This document shows positions 1 to 9,004 of a stretch of 64,000 nt of DNA, piece by piece. The DNA comes from Methyloligella sp. GL2 (lineage in GTDB: Bacteria > Pseudomonadota > Alphaproteobacteria > Rhizobiales > Methyloligellaceae). Position 1 is the stretch's first letter; each line of letters opens with the position of its first letter. Both the position numbers and the translations under genes were made by a program. The notes beneath the pieces were generated by a model that saw only the letters and a program-made list of their open reading frames with translations, was not told the DNA's origin and ran no database searches. The stretch spans positions 1,129,501 through 1,193,500 of the forward strand of contig NZ_CP054476.1 in assembly GCF_013341275.1 (NCBI RefSeq), read 5' to 3'.

Positions 1-90
1 GGGTTCATCGAATATGTCGGCAAGTTCGACCGCCAGAAGCTGATGGCCGCGCTGAAAGCGGTGCTGCCGCAATGGGGAGCGGCGGCATGA
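1..90 (+). CDS. cheA: CheA-type chemotaxis histidine kinase, C-terminal end only
   Basis: Only the last 29 codons are inside the window, ending in TGA at 88-90. The tail contains YVGKFDRQKLMAAL, which resembles the end of a receiver-like module in hybrid CheA kinases (a VGKFDR stretch following the conserved Lys region). Position supports the call: cheW, cheY, cheB and cheR follow in the order usual for alphaproteobacterial che operons. The stop overlaps the ATG of cheW by the ATGA arrangement, so the two are translationally coupled. The kinase core is outside the window, so the assignment rests on this tail and on context. Confidence 0.7.
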   Translation, partial: GFIEYVGKFDRQKLMAALKAVLPQWGAAA

Positions 91-572
91 GCGAAGAAGC
101 GCTGCGGCAGCTGGAAGCCGAGACCGAAGGCTATGTGACGGCGGAGCTCGACGGCCAGCTTTTCGGCCTCAAGCTGACGCAAGTCCGCGACGTTTTTCTG
201 CCCAAGGGCATTTGCCCTGTGCCGATGGCGCCGAAGCCAGTGGCGGGACTTCTGAATTTGCGCGGCCGCATCGTGACGGCGATCGATCTGCGGGCCTGTC
301 TCGGCTTGCCGGCGCGCGACCCGGATGCCCCGTCGGTGGCGATCGGGATCGAGCGCGGCAATGAGCTTTACGGGCTGATCGCCGACAAGATCGGCAATGT
401 GCTGCGGCCGGAGCCGGAAACCTTCGAGCCCAACCCGGTCAATCTGGGTGCGGGCTGGGCGGATATCTGCGCCGGGGTCTACCGGCTGGATGACGGTGTG
501 CTGATGGTGCTCGACCTTGAGGGAATTTTGGACCTAGCGCGGCCGGGGGGCCCGCAGTTAACCGCTGCGTAA
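87..572 (+). CDS. cheW: Chemotaxis adaptor protein CheW
   Basis: CheW couples chemoreceptors to the kinase CheA in the cytoplasmic signalling array. The 161-residue product is one CheW domain: an N-terminal strand VTAELDGQLFGLKLTQVRDV, then GLLNLRGRIVTAIDLRACLGL, the conserved core that contacts receptor and kinase, and a C-terminal LDGVLMVLDLEGIL-like end. An upstream in-frame ATG at 72 exists, but ATG 87 has a GGGGAG ribosome site eight bases before it and gives the normal ATGA overlap with cheA, so 87 is preferred. It lies inside the che operon, 24 bases before cheY. Confidence 0.9.
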   Translation: MSEEALRQLEAETEGYVTAELDGQLFGLKLTQVRDVFLPKGICPVPMAPKPVAGLLNLRGRIVTAIDLRACLGLPARDPDAPSVAIGIERGNELYGLIADKIGNVLRPEPETFEPNPVNLGAGWADICAGVYRLDDGVLMVLDLEGILDLARPGGPQLTAA

Positions 573-596
573 GCAGCAGAGGAGAATAAGGGGCTT

Positions 597-962
597 ATGA
601 AGAGTTGCTTGGTCGTGGACGACAGTCCGGTCATCCGAAAGGTCGCCCGCCGCATCCTGGAGGATCTGAAATTCAGTATATCGGAGGCGGAAGACGGCAA
701 GGAAGCGCTGGAGCAATGCCGCGTGTCCATGCCCGATGCCGTGCTGCTCGATTGGAACATGCCGGTGATGGACGGAATCAGCTTCCTGGTGGCGTTGCGC
801 AAGGAGCAAGGCGGTGACCGGCCGATCGTGATCTTCTGCACGACGGAGAACGATATCGATCATATCACCCGTGCGATCACGGCCGGTGCCAACGAATACA
901 TCATGAAACCGTTCGATCGCGACATCATCGAATCCAAATTTCACGAAGTGGGATTGCTGTAG
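597..962 (+). CDS. cheY: Chemotaxis response regulator CheY
   Basis: Single receiver domain of 121 residues with no output domain. The acidic pocket is D8-D9, the phosphoacceptor is D52 in VLLDWNMP, the switch Thr is T82 or T83, and the invariant Lys is K104 in MKPF. Phosphorylated by CheA, it would bind the flagellar motor switch or act as a phosphate sink. The WNMPVMDG variant of the phosphorylation loop is typical of alphaproteobacterial CheY. Its TAG stop shares a base with the GTG start of cheB, so expression is coupled within the operon. Confidence 0.93.
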   Translation: MKSCLVVDDSPVIRKVARRILEDLKFSISEAEDGKEALEQCRVSMPDAVLLDWNMPVMDGISFLVALRKEQGGDRPIVIFCTTENDIDHITRAITAGANEYIMKPFDRDIIESKFHEVGLL

Positions 963-2095
963 TGGCAAGTGCGTTGCGTCGAGTATCGGCCGATCGGGCC
1001 GCCACGCCTCCTGAGGACGCGCCGCGTCCGATCCGGGTTCTCGTGGTCGAGGATTCCCATCTGATCGCCTGGCTTCTGCGGCGGTGGATCGAGGAGGAGC
1101 CCGGGCTGGAGCTCGCCGGTGCCGCCAAGAATGGCGAGGAAGCGCCTGCGCTTGCCGCGAAGACGCGGCCCGACGTGGTGCTGCTGGATATCGAGATGCC
1201 AGTGATGGACGGGCTTCAGGCATTGCCCCTGATCCTCGATGCCTGTCCTTCGGCGCGGGTGCTGATGGTTTCGGCGCTAACTCAGCGCAATGCGCAGATG
1301 ACCTTCGAAGCGCTTTCGCGCGGCGCAGCGGATTATCTCGCCAAACCGGAGCCGGCCAATGGCGGCTCGTCCTCGCCGCGTTTCCGCGACGAGCTGGTGG
1401 CCAAGATCAAGGCGGTGGCGCAGAGCACGGTGCGCAGCTCGCAGCGTTTCGGCGATGCCAGCCGTCTCGGGCCGGACGGCTCGATCGCGCAGCTTCGCCC
1501 GTTTTCCATGGTGGTGCCGCGGCTGGTGACGATCGGCAGCTCGACGGGCGGGCCGAACGCGCTAACCAATCTTCTGACGCCGCTACGCAATGCGCTGCAC
1601 CGGGTGCCGGTGCTGATCACCCAGCATATGCCCTCGGTTTTCACCGCCGCGCTGGCCGAGCGCATTCAAGAGGTGACGGGCCTTCCGGCGAAGGAAGGCG
1701 AGGATGGCGAGGCGCTCCGGCCGGGGCATATCTATCTGGCGCCGGGCGAGCGGCATATGGTGCTCGCGCCGGGCGACAAGCCGACGATCTCGATTAACGA
1801 CGCGCCGCCGCTGAATTTCCACCGGCCGTCGGTGGATCTTTTGTTCGAGAGCGCCGCCGGCGTGTACGGCGCAGGCGTCCTGGCCGTGGTGCTGACCGGC
1901 ATGGGCTCGGACGGCACGTCCGGCGCTAAGGCCATCGTGGAGAAGGGCGGCAATGTGCTGGTGCAGGATAAATGCTCCAGCGTGGTCTGGGGCATGCCGG
2001 CCGCGGTGTTGGAGGCGGGGCTCGCCTCGGCCGAGGGACCGCCTTTGCGCCTGGCCGAAACCATGCGGATGTTGTTGCAAGGAGAGCGCCTATGA
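962..2095 (+). CDS. cheB: Chemotaxis protein-glutamate methylesterase/glutamine deamidase CheB
   Basis: Removes methyl groups from chemoreceptor glutamates and deamidates glutamines during adaptation. The 377-residue product has an N-terminal receiver domain (about residues 24-140, phosphoacceptor D76 in VVLLDIEMP) and a C-terminal methylesterase domain. Catalytic signatures are IGSSTGGP (Ser194), ITQHMP (His222) and GMGSDGTSG near the C-terminus (Asp). Start is GTG at 962, one base overlapping the cheY stop. The end overlaps cheR by ATGA at 2092-2095. An N-terminal extension of about 20 residues precedes the receiver domain. Confidence 0.94.
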   Translation: MASALRRVSADRAATPPEDAPRPIRVLVVEDSHLIAWLLRRWIEEEPGLELAGAAKNGEEAPALAAKTRPDVVLLDIEMPVMDGLQALPLILDACPSARVLMVSALTQRNAQMTFEALSRGAADYLAKPEPANGGSSSPRFRDELVAKIKAVAQSTVRSSQRFGDASRLGPDGSIAQLRPFSMVVPRLVTIGSSTGGPNALTNLLTPLRNALHRVPVLITQHMPSVFTAALAERIQEVTGLPAKEGEDGEALRPGHIYLAPGERHMVLAPGDKPTISINDAPPLNFHRPSVDLLFESAAGVYGAGVLAVVLTGMGSDGTSGAKAIVEKGGNVLVQDKCSSVVWGMPAAVLEAGLASAEGPPLRLAETMRMLLQGERL

Positions 2096-3003
2096 ACGCC
2101 AAACAGTTCGAGTTTCTGCGCCATATCCTGAAGCAATATTCGGGCATCGCGCTGAGCGCCGACAAGCAGGAGCTGATGGAGCTGCGGGTCGAGAAGCTGC
2201 TGAAGGAGCAGCGCATCTCTTCGGTGGCGGAGCTGTGCGAAGCGCTGTCGCGCCAAGATGGCGAGAGCCTGCGCTGGCGGCTCGCCGAGCTGATGGCGAT
2301 TCAGGAAACCTATTTCTTCCGCGACAAGACGGTGTTCTCCTGCTTCACCGACACGATCTTGCCGGCGCTGATCGAGCGCCGGGCCTCGACGCGGCATTTG
2401 CGCATCTGGTGCGCGGCGGCGGCGACGGGGCAGGAGCCCTATTCCATCGCCATGGCGCTGGCCGAGATGCGCGCCAAGCTTACCGGCTGGAAGGTGGACA
2501 TTCTGGCCACGGATTTCTCCGAAGAAGCGCTGATGAAGGCGCGCTCCGGCGTCTACCGGCAATTCGAGGTGCAGCGCGGTCTGCCCGTCACCTTGCTGCT
2601 GAAATATTTCGGCCGGAACGGCAATGATTGGGAGATCCGTCCGGAAATCCGCCAGGCGGTCAGCTTCCGGCAGCAGAACCTGCTGCATAACAGCATGCGG
2701 CACGGCATGTTCGATCTGATCTTCTGCCGCAACGTGATGATCTATTTCGATCAGGAGACGCGGGCGGAGGTCCTCGGCCGCCTGACCCAGCAGCTCAGCA
2801 ATGACGGCTTCCTGGTGCTCGGCGCCACCGAGACGGTGCGCGGCATGAGCGAGGAGCTGGGGCCGCTGCCGACCCCTTGCCCGGGTGTCTATCAGCATCT
2901 GCCGTATCAGACGGGGATGGGCGAGGAAGAGCTTGGCTATCTCGGGCCCGAGCCGCAGGGGCGCCTGATGCGCCGGCCGGCCGTCAAGCGGCGTTACATC
3001 TAA
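2092..3003 (+). CDS. cheR: Chemotaxis protein methyltransferase CheR
   Basis: S-adenosylmethionine-dependent methylation of receptor glutamates, opposing CheB. The 303-residue product shows the helical N-terminal domain (ELRVEKLLKEQRI) and the Rossmann domain with QETYFFRD, TGQEPYSIAM (SAM-binding loop), ATDFSEEAL and FDLIFCRNVMIYFD. The ATG at 2092 follows a GGAGA site at 2081-2085 and overlaps the cheB stop. It is the last gene of the operon and is followed by a strong bidirectional terminator. Confidence 0.95.
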   Translation: MNAKQFEFLRHILKQYSGIALSADKQELMELRVEKLLKEQRISSVAELCEALSRQDGESLRWRLAELMAIQETYFFRDKTVFSCFTDTILPALIERRASTRHLRIWCAAAATGQEPYSIAMALAEMRAKLTGWKVDILATDFSEEALMKARSGVYRQFEVQRGLPVTLLLKYFGRNGNDWEIRPEIRQAVSFRQQNLLHNSMRHGMFDLIFCRNVMIYFDQETRAEVLGRLTQQLSNDGFLVLGATETVRGMSEELGPLPTPCPGVYQHLPYQTGMGEEELGYLGPEPQGRLMRRPAVKRRYI

Positions 3004-3046
3004 GCGCCAGGTGCGGTCCTAACCGGTTGGAATCTTTGACAAGACG

Positions 3047-3085
3047 AAAAAAAACGCCCCCGGAAATTTCCGGAGGCGTTTTTTT
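3047..3085. terminator. Bidirectional intrinsic terminator between cheR and ctrA
   Basis: An A-run, then a CGCC / CCGGAAATTTCCGG / GGCG hairpin, then a T-run. It has the U-tract on either strand and sits between the convergent ends of cheR (+) and ctrA (-). Confidence 0.85.
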
Positions 3086-3121
3086 GTGCGTCGATCTGGA
3101 AAGGTGAGGTTGCCCGCAAGG

Positions 3122-3823
<702 letters not shown>

Positions 3824-4299
3824 TTCGATCCCCCGGCCATTGATAGGTGAGGTTCGCGTGCGCGGGCCGCAAACCTTTGTAAACGCGGATGGTTAACTCG
3901 AATCAACAAACTAGGGTCCAATAGTTAACAAAAACTGACCGCTAAGGGACGTTTAATGAATTCGGGTCGTTTTGGGACGGATCGTTACGCTAGCGTTTCA
4001 AATGCGAACGCCATGGTTTACCGGGCCTTAAGCCCTCTCGCCGACAATCGCCTCGGAAGACGCGGGGGGACCGGACGGCGTCTTTTCCATCTTACTTTCG
4101 GTGCTGAATTCGGGCCGGGCGCACCAAATCAAAGGGTGCAGCGCGGCGCGGATGAAGGGACGGCAGAGGCTGCCGAATATTTTTAAGCGAGGCAGGCCGG
4201 CGATAAAGCCGATTTTAGGGAGTGTTCCGGTAAACTGGCACGAGTTTTGATGCTCTCCATCGTGCCAGGGCAGCGTCTGAGTAGTTTGAGGTATCGAGT
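3824..4299. other. Divergent ctrA/fliJ intergenic region
   Basis: AT-richer than its surroundings, with no gene I would defend. GTTAAC occurs at 3892-3897 and 3924-3929. Read on the minus strand, the first gives GTTG-N7-TTAAC, a degenerate form of the CtrA box TTAA-N7-TTAAC, which would fit autoregulation of ctrA. No perfect CtrA box was found. The short open frames here read as chance. Confidence 0.35.
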
Positions 4300-4707
4300 A
4301 TGAAGTCACGAGACGCACTGATCCGCCTGAAGCGTTTCGACGTCGAGGAAAAGCGTCGGACCGTCGAAGACATCGAGGCGATGATCGCCGATTTCCAGCA
4401 GATGGCCGCCGATCTCGACCGCCAAATCGCAATCGAGCAGGAGCGGGCCGGCGTCACCGACGTCAATCATTACGCCTATCCGACCTTCGCCAAGGCGGCG
4501 GTGGAGCGGCGCGATAATCTGAAAGAGTCCAGCCGGGACCTGGAAGAGAAGCTGCAAGCCGCCAAGGAGCAGCTTGCAGAAGCCGAGGAAGAGCTGGCGC
4601 GGGCCGGGCTGCTGGAAGAGCGCGAGACGGGGCGCGGGCGCGACAAAGGCGCCAAGAGCACGCTTTCTGCGCTCGATGCGCACGGTCATCACCGCGCGGC
4701 AAGCTAA
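4300..4707 (+). CDS. fliJ: Flagellar export protein FliJ
   Basis: Coiled-coil stalk protein of the flagellar type III export ATPase complex. The 135-residue product is almost entirely charged helix, with heptads from about residue 10 to 110. It opens MKSRDALIRLKRFDVEEKRR, as in Caulobacter-type FliJ, and has the central AYPTFAKAAVERRDNL segment of that group. It is divergent from ctrA, which in Caulobacter activates flagellar operons. fliI is not adjacent, unlike the usual fliI-fliJ pair, and must be elsewhere if present. A GAGG site about eight bases upstream supports ATG 4300. Confidence 0.85.
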   Translation: MKSRDALIRLKRFDVEEKRRTVEDIEAMIADFQQMAADLDRQIAIEQERAGVTDVNHYAYPTFAKAAVERRDNLKESSRDLEEKLQAAKEQLAEAEEELARAGLLEERETGRGRDKGAKSTLSALDAHGHHRAAS

Positions 4708-4740
4708 GCCTCCGATCCGAGATATTGGCTTATAGGCGCC

Positions 4741-4776
4741 GCCGGCCCATTCGTGACAGGATGGGGCCGGCGCGTA
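4741..4776 (+). terminator. Hairpin after fliJ
   Basis: GCCGGCCCAT at 4741-4750 pairs, with one bulge, with ATGGGGCCGGC at 4761-4771. A short T-run follows at 4779-4782. It is plausibly the fliJ terminator. The T-tract is weak. Confidence 0.45.
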
Positions 4777-4803
4777 GCCTTTTAGCGACAGGGGAGGGGT
4801 AAG

Positions 4804-5289
4804 ATGCCGTCCTTCGACATCGTTTCCAAGACAGATCTGGCCGAGGTCGACAATGCGCTCGCCAATATGCGGCGGGAGATGGAGCAGCGTTACGACTTCA
4901 AGGGCTCGTCCTCCACGGTCGAGCGAAAAGAAAGCGAGATCGTCATCAATGCCGATGACGATCTGAAGCTGCGCCAGATGCACGAGCTACTGCAGGGCCA
5001 TTTCGCGCGGCGCCAGCTCGATGCCGGCTGCATCGACTACAAGACGGTGGAGCCGGCCGCGGGACAGTCGGTGCGCCAAGTCGCCTTGATCCGCCAGGGC
5101 ATCGACCGGGAACTGGCCAAGCGTCTGGTCAAGGAGATCAAGACAGGCAAGTTCAAGGTGCAGGTCTCGGTGCAGGGCGACGAGCTGCGCGTCACCGGTA
5201 AGAAGCGCGACGATCTGCAGGCCGTGATCGGCTTCGTGAAGGGGCTGAAGATCGAGCAGCCGCTGCAATACGAAAATTTCCGCGACTGA
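4804..5289 (+). CDS. YajQ-family (UPF0234) nucleotide-binding protein
   Basis: The 161-residue product matches the YajQ family in length and in its conserved stretches: MPSFDIVSKTDLAEVDNA, RYDFKGS near residue 35, and KLVKEIKTGKFKVQVSVQGD..RVTGKKRDDLQAVI. Family members have two ferredoxin-like folds. Some bind cyclic di-GMP and modulate transcription, others interact with RNA. The exact role in this organism is unknown. A GGGGAGGGGTAAG ribosome site sits just before ATG 4804. The gene stands alone between fliJ and sciP. Confidence 0.92.
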   Translation: MPSFDIVSKTDLAEVDNALANMRREMEQRYDFKGSSSTVERKESEIVINADDDLKLRQMHELLQGHFARRQLDAGCIDYKTVEPAAGQSVRQVALIRQGIDRELAKRLVKEIKTGKFKVQVSVQGDELRVTGKKRDDLQAVIGFVKGLKIEQPLQYENFRD

Positions 5290-5338
5290 TTTTGCCGCCC
5301 CTCGCTTCGCTTGAGGGCGCGGAAGAACCGAGATCGTG

Positions 5339-5372
5339 AAACGCCGCGATGAGAGATCTCTTCGCGGCGTTT
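5339..5372. terminator. Hairpin downstream of the yajQ-type gene
   Basis: AAACGCCGCGA at 5339-5349 is the inverted repeat of TCGCGGCGTTT at 5362-5372, an 11-bp stem. The loop is itself palindromic (GAGAGATCTCT). A-rich and T-rich flanks allow termination on both strands, serving the yajQ-type gene and sciP. Confidence 0.6.
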
Positions 5373-5461
5373 GCCGTCACGATGATTTTTCGGGATCGAT
5401 GCTCTCGCAGCGGCGGCGAGATTTGTGCCGCCGCGTTGGGCTTTGTCGGCCCGCGATATGC

Positions 5462-5737
5462 TTAGCCGCGATATTCCTGGACGCGGGTGGCGCGCAGGCC
5501 CGGAAGGCCATGCTTGTCGATAGAGCGTTGCCAGCTCAGGAACTCGTCGACGGTGAGGGTATAACGCTCGCACGCCTCCTCCAGGCTCAGCAGCCCGCCA
5601 CGGACCGCGGCCACGACTTCCGCTTTGCGGCGAATAACCCAGCGCTTGGTGTTCTTGGGCGGCAGATCGGCAACCGTCAGCGGGCTGCCGTCGGGCCCAA
5701 TCACATAGCGAACGCGCGGCCTATATTGTTCTGTCAT
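5462..5737 (-). CDS. sciP: CtrA inhibitor SciP (DUF1153 family)
   Basis: Small helix-turn-helix protein that in Caulobacter binds CtrA and blocks transcription of CtrA-activated genes in G1. The 91-residue product reads MTEQYRPRVRYVIGPDGSPLT at its start, then NTKRWVIRRKAEVVAAVRGGLLSLEEAC and an HTH-like EEFLSWQ region, the hallmark of DUF1153/SciP. A GTG lies three codons further up (5746), but ATG 5737 matches the family's usual first residues. Its location about 1.6 kb from ctrA keeps the regulator and its inhibitor physically close. Confidence 0.9.
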   Translation of the reverse strand: MTEQYRPRVRYVIGPDGSPLTVADLPPKNTKRWVIRRKAEVVAAVRGGLLSLEEACERYTLTVDEFLSWQRSIDKHGLPGLRATRVQEYRG

Positions 5738-6171
5738 CGTACTCACTACACCACTCGATGATCTAATATTTGAGCGGACAGTAGCAGCGGGCTTTTAAAA
5801 AACACCTAAGCAGGCCGGTAAAGGAAGCCGCAAAGGAATGGGCAAAAATTACGGGTATTACGAAGAAAAAGTATTCACGTATTGAGAACTGCCGATCCGG
5901 TGCGGCGAGGACTTGCCGGGGTGCGCGAATCACCGGACCGAATTGCCCGTGAGCCAAAGGGTTTAAGCTTCGCCTGAGCGGCGCTTGCGTCTTGCCGGGG
6001 CTGCGCCTATCTTCGCGCCAAGAGAATAAATGCGCCGGACCGGTGTTTTGCGAGGGCCGGCGAAAGCGAGAAACGGCGTCCCGAAGCCAGCCCCGGCAAA
6101 TCAGCCTGGCAAGCCAGCTTTGGCGAGCGCAAGGGACCGCCCGATAGTTTTCCAATCCGCCGAAACGTGAA
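5738..6171. other. Divergent sciP/mnmA intergenic region
   Basis: 434 bases with no convincing gene. The stretch 5840-5890 is AT-rich and promoter-like. The minus-strand open frames here and over mnmA are shadows. Confidence 0.3.
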
Positions 6172-7389
6172 ATGACCGTCGCCATGCGTAACAGCTTGCA
6201 TCTTGAAGGATCGCCGCAGGACACCCGGGTCGTGGTCGCCATGTCGGGCGGCGTCGATTCCTCGGTGGTCGCCGCGCTGCTGAAGGATCAGGGCTACGAC
6301 GTGGTCGGGATCACGCTGCAGCTCTACGATCACGGCGAGGCGGTGGGACGGCGCGACACGTGCTGCGCGGGCCGCGATATCCACGATGCGCGCGCCGTGG
6401 CCGAGACCATCGGCATTCCGCATTACGTGCTGAATTACGAGCAGCGCTTCGCCGAGTCGGTGATGGGCGAGTTCGCCGACAGCTATCTGAACGGCGAGAC
6501 GCCGGTGCCGTGCGTTGCCTGCAACCAGAAGATCAAGTTCCGCGACCTGCTGGGCACCGCCAAGGAGCTTGGCGCGGCAGCGCTGGCCACCGGGCATTAC
6601 GTGCGCTCCAAGCCGGCGGGCGAGGGATTTGCGCTTTACCGCGCCCATGACAAGGACCGCGATCAGAGCTACTTCCTGTTCAACACCAATGCCGAACAGC
6701 TGTCCTTCCTGCGCTTTCCTCTGGGCGAGATGCCCAAGGACGAGACGCGGGCTCTGGCGCGCAAATACAATCTGCCGGTGGCGGAGAAGTCCGACAGCCA
6801 GGATATCTGCTTCGTGCCGACGGGGCGCTATACCCAGGTGATCGAGCGGCTTCGGCCCGGCGCTGCCGAGCCCGGCGATATCGTGCATGTGGACGGCACG
6901 GTGCTGGGGCGCCATCGCGGCATCATCAACTATACGATCGGTCAGCGCCGGGGCATCGGCGTTGCCGCCGCCGAGCCGCTTTACGTGATCCGGCTGGACG
7001 CACAGACGCGCCAGGTGGTGGTAGGGCCGCGCGCCTGGCTGCTGGCCAGCCATATCACCTTGCGCGACGTCAACTGGATTGGCGAGGAGGCTTTGCAGGC
7101 GCTCCCCGTAGAAGGCAAGCCGGTGCTGGCGCGGGTACGCTCCAGCGGCGATCTTCATCCGGGCGTGTTGCGCTGGACCGAGGCCGGCGCCGTGGTGGAT
7201 CTCAACGAGGGCGAGGAGGGCGTCTCGCCGGGCCAGGCTTGCGTTTTCTATTCGGCGGAAGAGGAAGACCGGCTGCTGGGCGGTGGCTGGATTACCTCGG
7301 CCAAGTTCAGCGCAGAGACCGAACTTGGCACGGCGAACGGCACCCGCGATGTGCGCACCGATGCGGCAATCGCGGCACAGTCGCAGTAA
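6172..7389 (+). CDS. mnmA: tRNA-specific 2-thiouridylase MnmA
   Basis: Installs the 2-thio group of the wobble uridine in tRNA-Lys, -Glu and -Gln, using ATP and sulfur relayed as a persulfide. The 405-residue product has the PP-loop [10 protein letters not shown] (residues 24-33), the catalytic cysteine C117 in [10 protein letters not shown] and the partner cysteine C213 in [18 protein letters not shown] and the C-terminal beta-barrel domain complete the family pattern. Start: ATG 6172 or ATG 6184; neither has a strong ribosome site. The last 25 residues or so are a low-complexity extension. Confidence 0.95.
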   Translation: MTVAMRNSLHLEGSPQDTRVVVAMSGGVDSSVVAALLKDQGYDVVGITLQLYDHGEAVGRRDTCCAGRDIHDARAVAETIGIPHYVLNYEQRFAESVMGEFADSYLNGETPVPCVACNQKIKFRDLLGTAKELGAAALATGHYVRSKPAGEGFALYRAHDKDRDQSYFLFNTNAEQLSFLRFPLGEMPKDETRALARKYNLPVAEKSDSQDICFVPTGRYTQVIERLRPGAAEPGDIVHVDGTVLGRHRGIINYTIGQRRGIGVAAAEPLYVIRLDAQTRQVVVGPRAWLLASHITLRDVNWIGEEALQALPVEGKPVLARVRSSGDLHPGVLRWTEAGAVVDLNEGEEGVSPGQACVFYSAEEEDRLLGGGWITSAKFSAETELGTANGTRDVRTDAAIAAQSQ

Positions 7390-7487
7390 ATCGCGCGTAA
7401 CCGTCGAAATTGCGCCCGGTTTCGGCTTAATCTTGGCGTCGATGGAAGCTTAGGAAAGGTCGTCAGGTGGGCGAAGGATCTTCCCAT

Positions 7488-8219
7488 ATGGATACCGGCT
7501 CGGTGTTGGAAGCCTATCGGCGCTGGGCACCGGTCTACGATTCGACCTTCGGCAAGGTCGCCGCGGCCGGACGCAAGCATGCGGTCAAGCTGATCAACGA
7601 GCGCCAGGGCCGCGTGCTGGAGGTGGGCGTCGGCACCGGGCTTTCGCTTGGCGCCTATAAGCCGCATCTGACGGTGACGGGCATCGACCTCTCGCCGGAG
7701 ATGCTGGCCAAGGCGCAGGAGAAGGTGGAGCGGCAGAAGCTCTCCCATGTCGACGGCTTGCACGAGATGGATGCGAGCCAGCTGGATTTCGAAGACGACA
7801 GCTTCGAGACCGTGGTTGCCATGTATGTGATGACCGTGGTGCCCGATCCGGATGCGGTGATGGCCGAGCTGGAGCGGGTCTGCAAGCCGGGCGGCGAGGT
7901 GATCCTGGTCAATCACTTCAGCCAGGAAGAGGGCTTGCGCGGGCTGATCGAGCGGCGCATGGCGCCGATGGCCGAGCTGATCGGCTGGCATCCGGTGTTT
8001 CCGGTCGAAAACGTGCTGGTGCGGGACGATCTGCGACTCACTGAGCGGGTCTCGCTGCGGCCGATGGGGCTGTTCACCATGCTGCGCTTCGTCAAGGAGC
8101 CGGGCTATGGCCGCGGGCGCGAGCCGCTGAAGGCTTCTATTCGCGGCGCCAAGGGCGCCGTCAGCAAAGGGCTTTCCGGCACCCAGCCGGCGGAAGCCTC
8201 GCCTTCGGGCGGACAATAA
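7488..8219 (+). CDS. pmtA: Phosphatidylethanolamine N-methyltransferase-like (Rhodobacter-type PmtA)
   Basis: Class I SAM methyltransferase of 243 residues. It opens MDTGSVLEAYRRWAPVYDSTFG, followed by the SAM motif VLEVGVGTGLSLGAY, then GIDLSPEML, MDASQLDF and VCKPGGEVILVNHF. The YRRWAPVYD start together with VGVGTG is characteristic of Rhodobacter-type enzymes that methylate phosphatidylethanolamine towards phosphatidylcholine. An upstream in-frame GTG at 7467 exists, but ATG 7488 has a GAAGGA site nine bases before it. The substrate is inferred from family, not seen directly. The gene ends 70 bases before the tRNA. Confidence 0.78.
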   Translation: MDTGSVLEAYRRWAPVYDSTFGKVAAAGRKHAVKLINERQGRVLEVGVGTGLSLGAYKPHLTVTGIDLSPEMLAKAQEKVERQKLSHVDGLHEMDASQLDFEDDSFETVVAMYVMTVVPDPDAVMAELERVCKPGGEVILVNHFSQEEGLRGLIERRMAPMAELIGWHPVFPVENVLVRDDLRLTERVSLRPMGLFTMLRFVKEPGYGRGREPLKASIRGAKGAVSKGLSGTQPAEASPSGGQ

Positions 8220-8241
8220 TTCCTTCTGACGCGCCGCTTCC

Positions 8242-8270
8242 TTGACAGGGGTCTCAAGCCCTCCTTATAT
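8242..8270 (+). promoter_or_regulatory. Promoter of the tRNA gene
   Basis: TTGACA at 8242-8247, a 17-base spacer and TTATAT at 8265-8270. Transcription would begin a few bases before the mature tRNA at 8290. Confidence 0.65.
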
Positions 8271-8289
8271 CGGCGCCTCAAACCCAAAT

Positions 8290-8366
8290 GGCGGAGTAGC
8301 TCAGCTGGTTAGAGCAGCGGAATCATAATCCGCGTGTCGGGGGTTCAAGTCCCTCCTCCGCTACCA
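8290..8366 (+). tRNA. tRNA-Met (anticodon CAT), elongator type
   Basis: 77 bases with an encoded CCA end. D-arm GCTCAGCTGGTTAGAGC, anticodon stem GCGGA/TCCGC around loop ATCATAA (anticodon CAT), TPsiC arm GGGGG-TTCAAGT-CCCTC, and acceptor GGCGGAG/CTCCGCT with a G-T first pair. It is not an initiator, which would carry GGG/CCC at the anticodon stem base. A tRNA-Ile with lysidine-modified CAT cannot be excluded by eye. Its last 16 bases are the core of the attachment repeats described below. Confidence 0.9.
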
Positions 8367-8454
8367 ATCTTCTCGCCGAGAAAATCGACTGCTTCAACCT
8401 CGTCACCGAGAAGGTAGACGAGCGGCCTCCCGTCGTCGCGCTGCGGGACTGGGC
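8351..8454 (+). repeat. Direct repeat, copy 1: tRNA 3' end plus element left end
   Basis: 104 bases identical to 10617-10720. The first 16 (8351-8366) are the 3' end of the tRNA gene. The remaining 88 are a shared terminal sequence that begins with the small inverted repeat TTCTCGCCGAGAA. Confidence 0.9.
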
Positions 8455-8573
8455 AGGAGCGGTGCCGATTGTCGCCGCGAACAGGCACTCGCGCGCATAG
8501 GAGCCGACCGGCTGTCCCTTTGCGCGCATCTCCAACTCCGCCGCTCTTCAGTTGAGAGACGAAAGGAAAAGGG

Positions 8574-8990
8574 ATGGGATTTGCTTGTATACTGCTGCCG
8601 GAGGGGCCTGTTGGCGGGGCATCTTCGCCCGCAACTAGCCTCCCATTCGGCCTATCAAAATATCTTCCAGCGGTGGCACAAAACGTCGGAGCAATTGCCC
8701 CTCCTTACAGCGTGCCGCCGGAGTTCAGTGATGGCCCAAGCCTCTGGGCTTACGCCAAGAGCAGTCCGGAGATGAGGGTGGATACTAAGGGGTTGCAAGC
8801 GAGCTGGTATCTGCCGAGTCTGAGCACACCCATCGAGCAATGTGCGTGGAACAAACAGAGTGACCGCTGCCAGAAGATAAAGGAAATGTGTATAGGCGAC
8901 TGTTCGTACGATCTCCCCTCGGGCAACTACGGATTTCGATTTTGGAATTGTGTCAACAGGTGTATGGCAATAAATGGATGCCCTCCATAG
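8574..8990 (+). CDS. Hypothetical protein with Cys-rich C-terminus
   Basis: 138 residues that I do not recognise. The last 50 residues carry six cysteines in an ordered pattern: CAWNKQSDRC, then MCIGDC, then WNCVNRC and a final GCPP. The N-terminal half is Pro/Ser-rich with no clear domain. A purine-rich GAAAGGAAAAGGG run precedes the ATG directly. The small acidic gene at 9005 follows within 15 bases. That arrangement recalls polymorphic-toxin tails with an immunity gene, but nothing in the sequence proves it. Base composition is less GC-rich than chromosomal neighbours. It may be a fragment of a once longer protein. Confidence 0.5.
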   Translation: MGFACILLPEGPVGGASSPATSLPFGLSKYLPAVAQNVGAIAPPYSVPPEFSDGPSLWAYAKSSPEMRVDTKGLQASWYLPSLSTPIEQCAWNKQSDRCQKIKEMCIGDCSYDLPSGNYGFRFWNCVNRCMAINGCPP

Positions 8991-9004
8991 GATAAGGTGG
9001 ATAT

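Noticed and set aside
8290..8366. tRNA-Ile with CAT (lysidine) anticodon instead of tRNA-Met
   Set aside because: The overall sequence is closer to alphaproteobacterial elongator tRNA-Met as I remember it. The alternative is noted in the entry because it cannot be excluded without a tRNA model.
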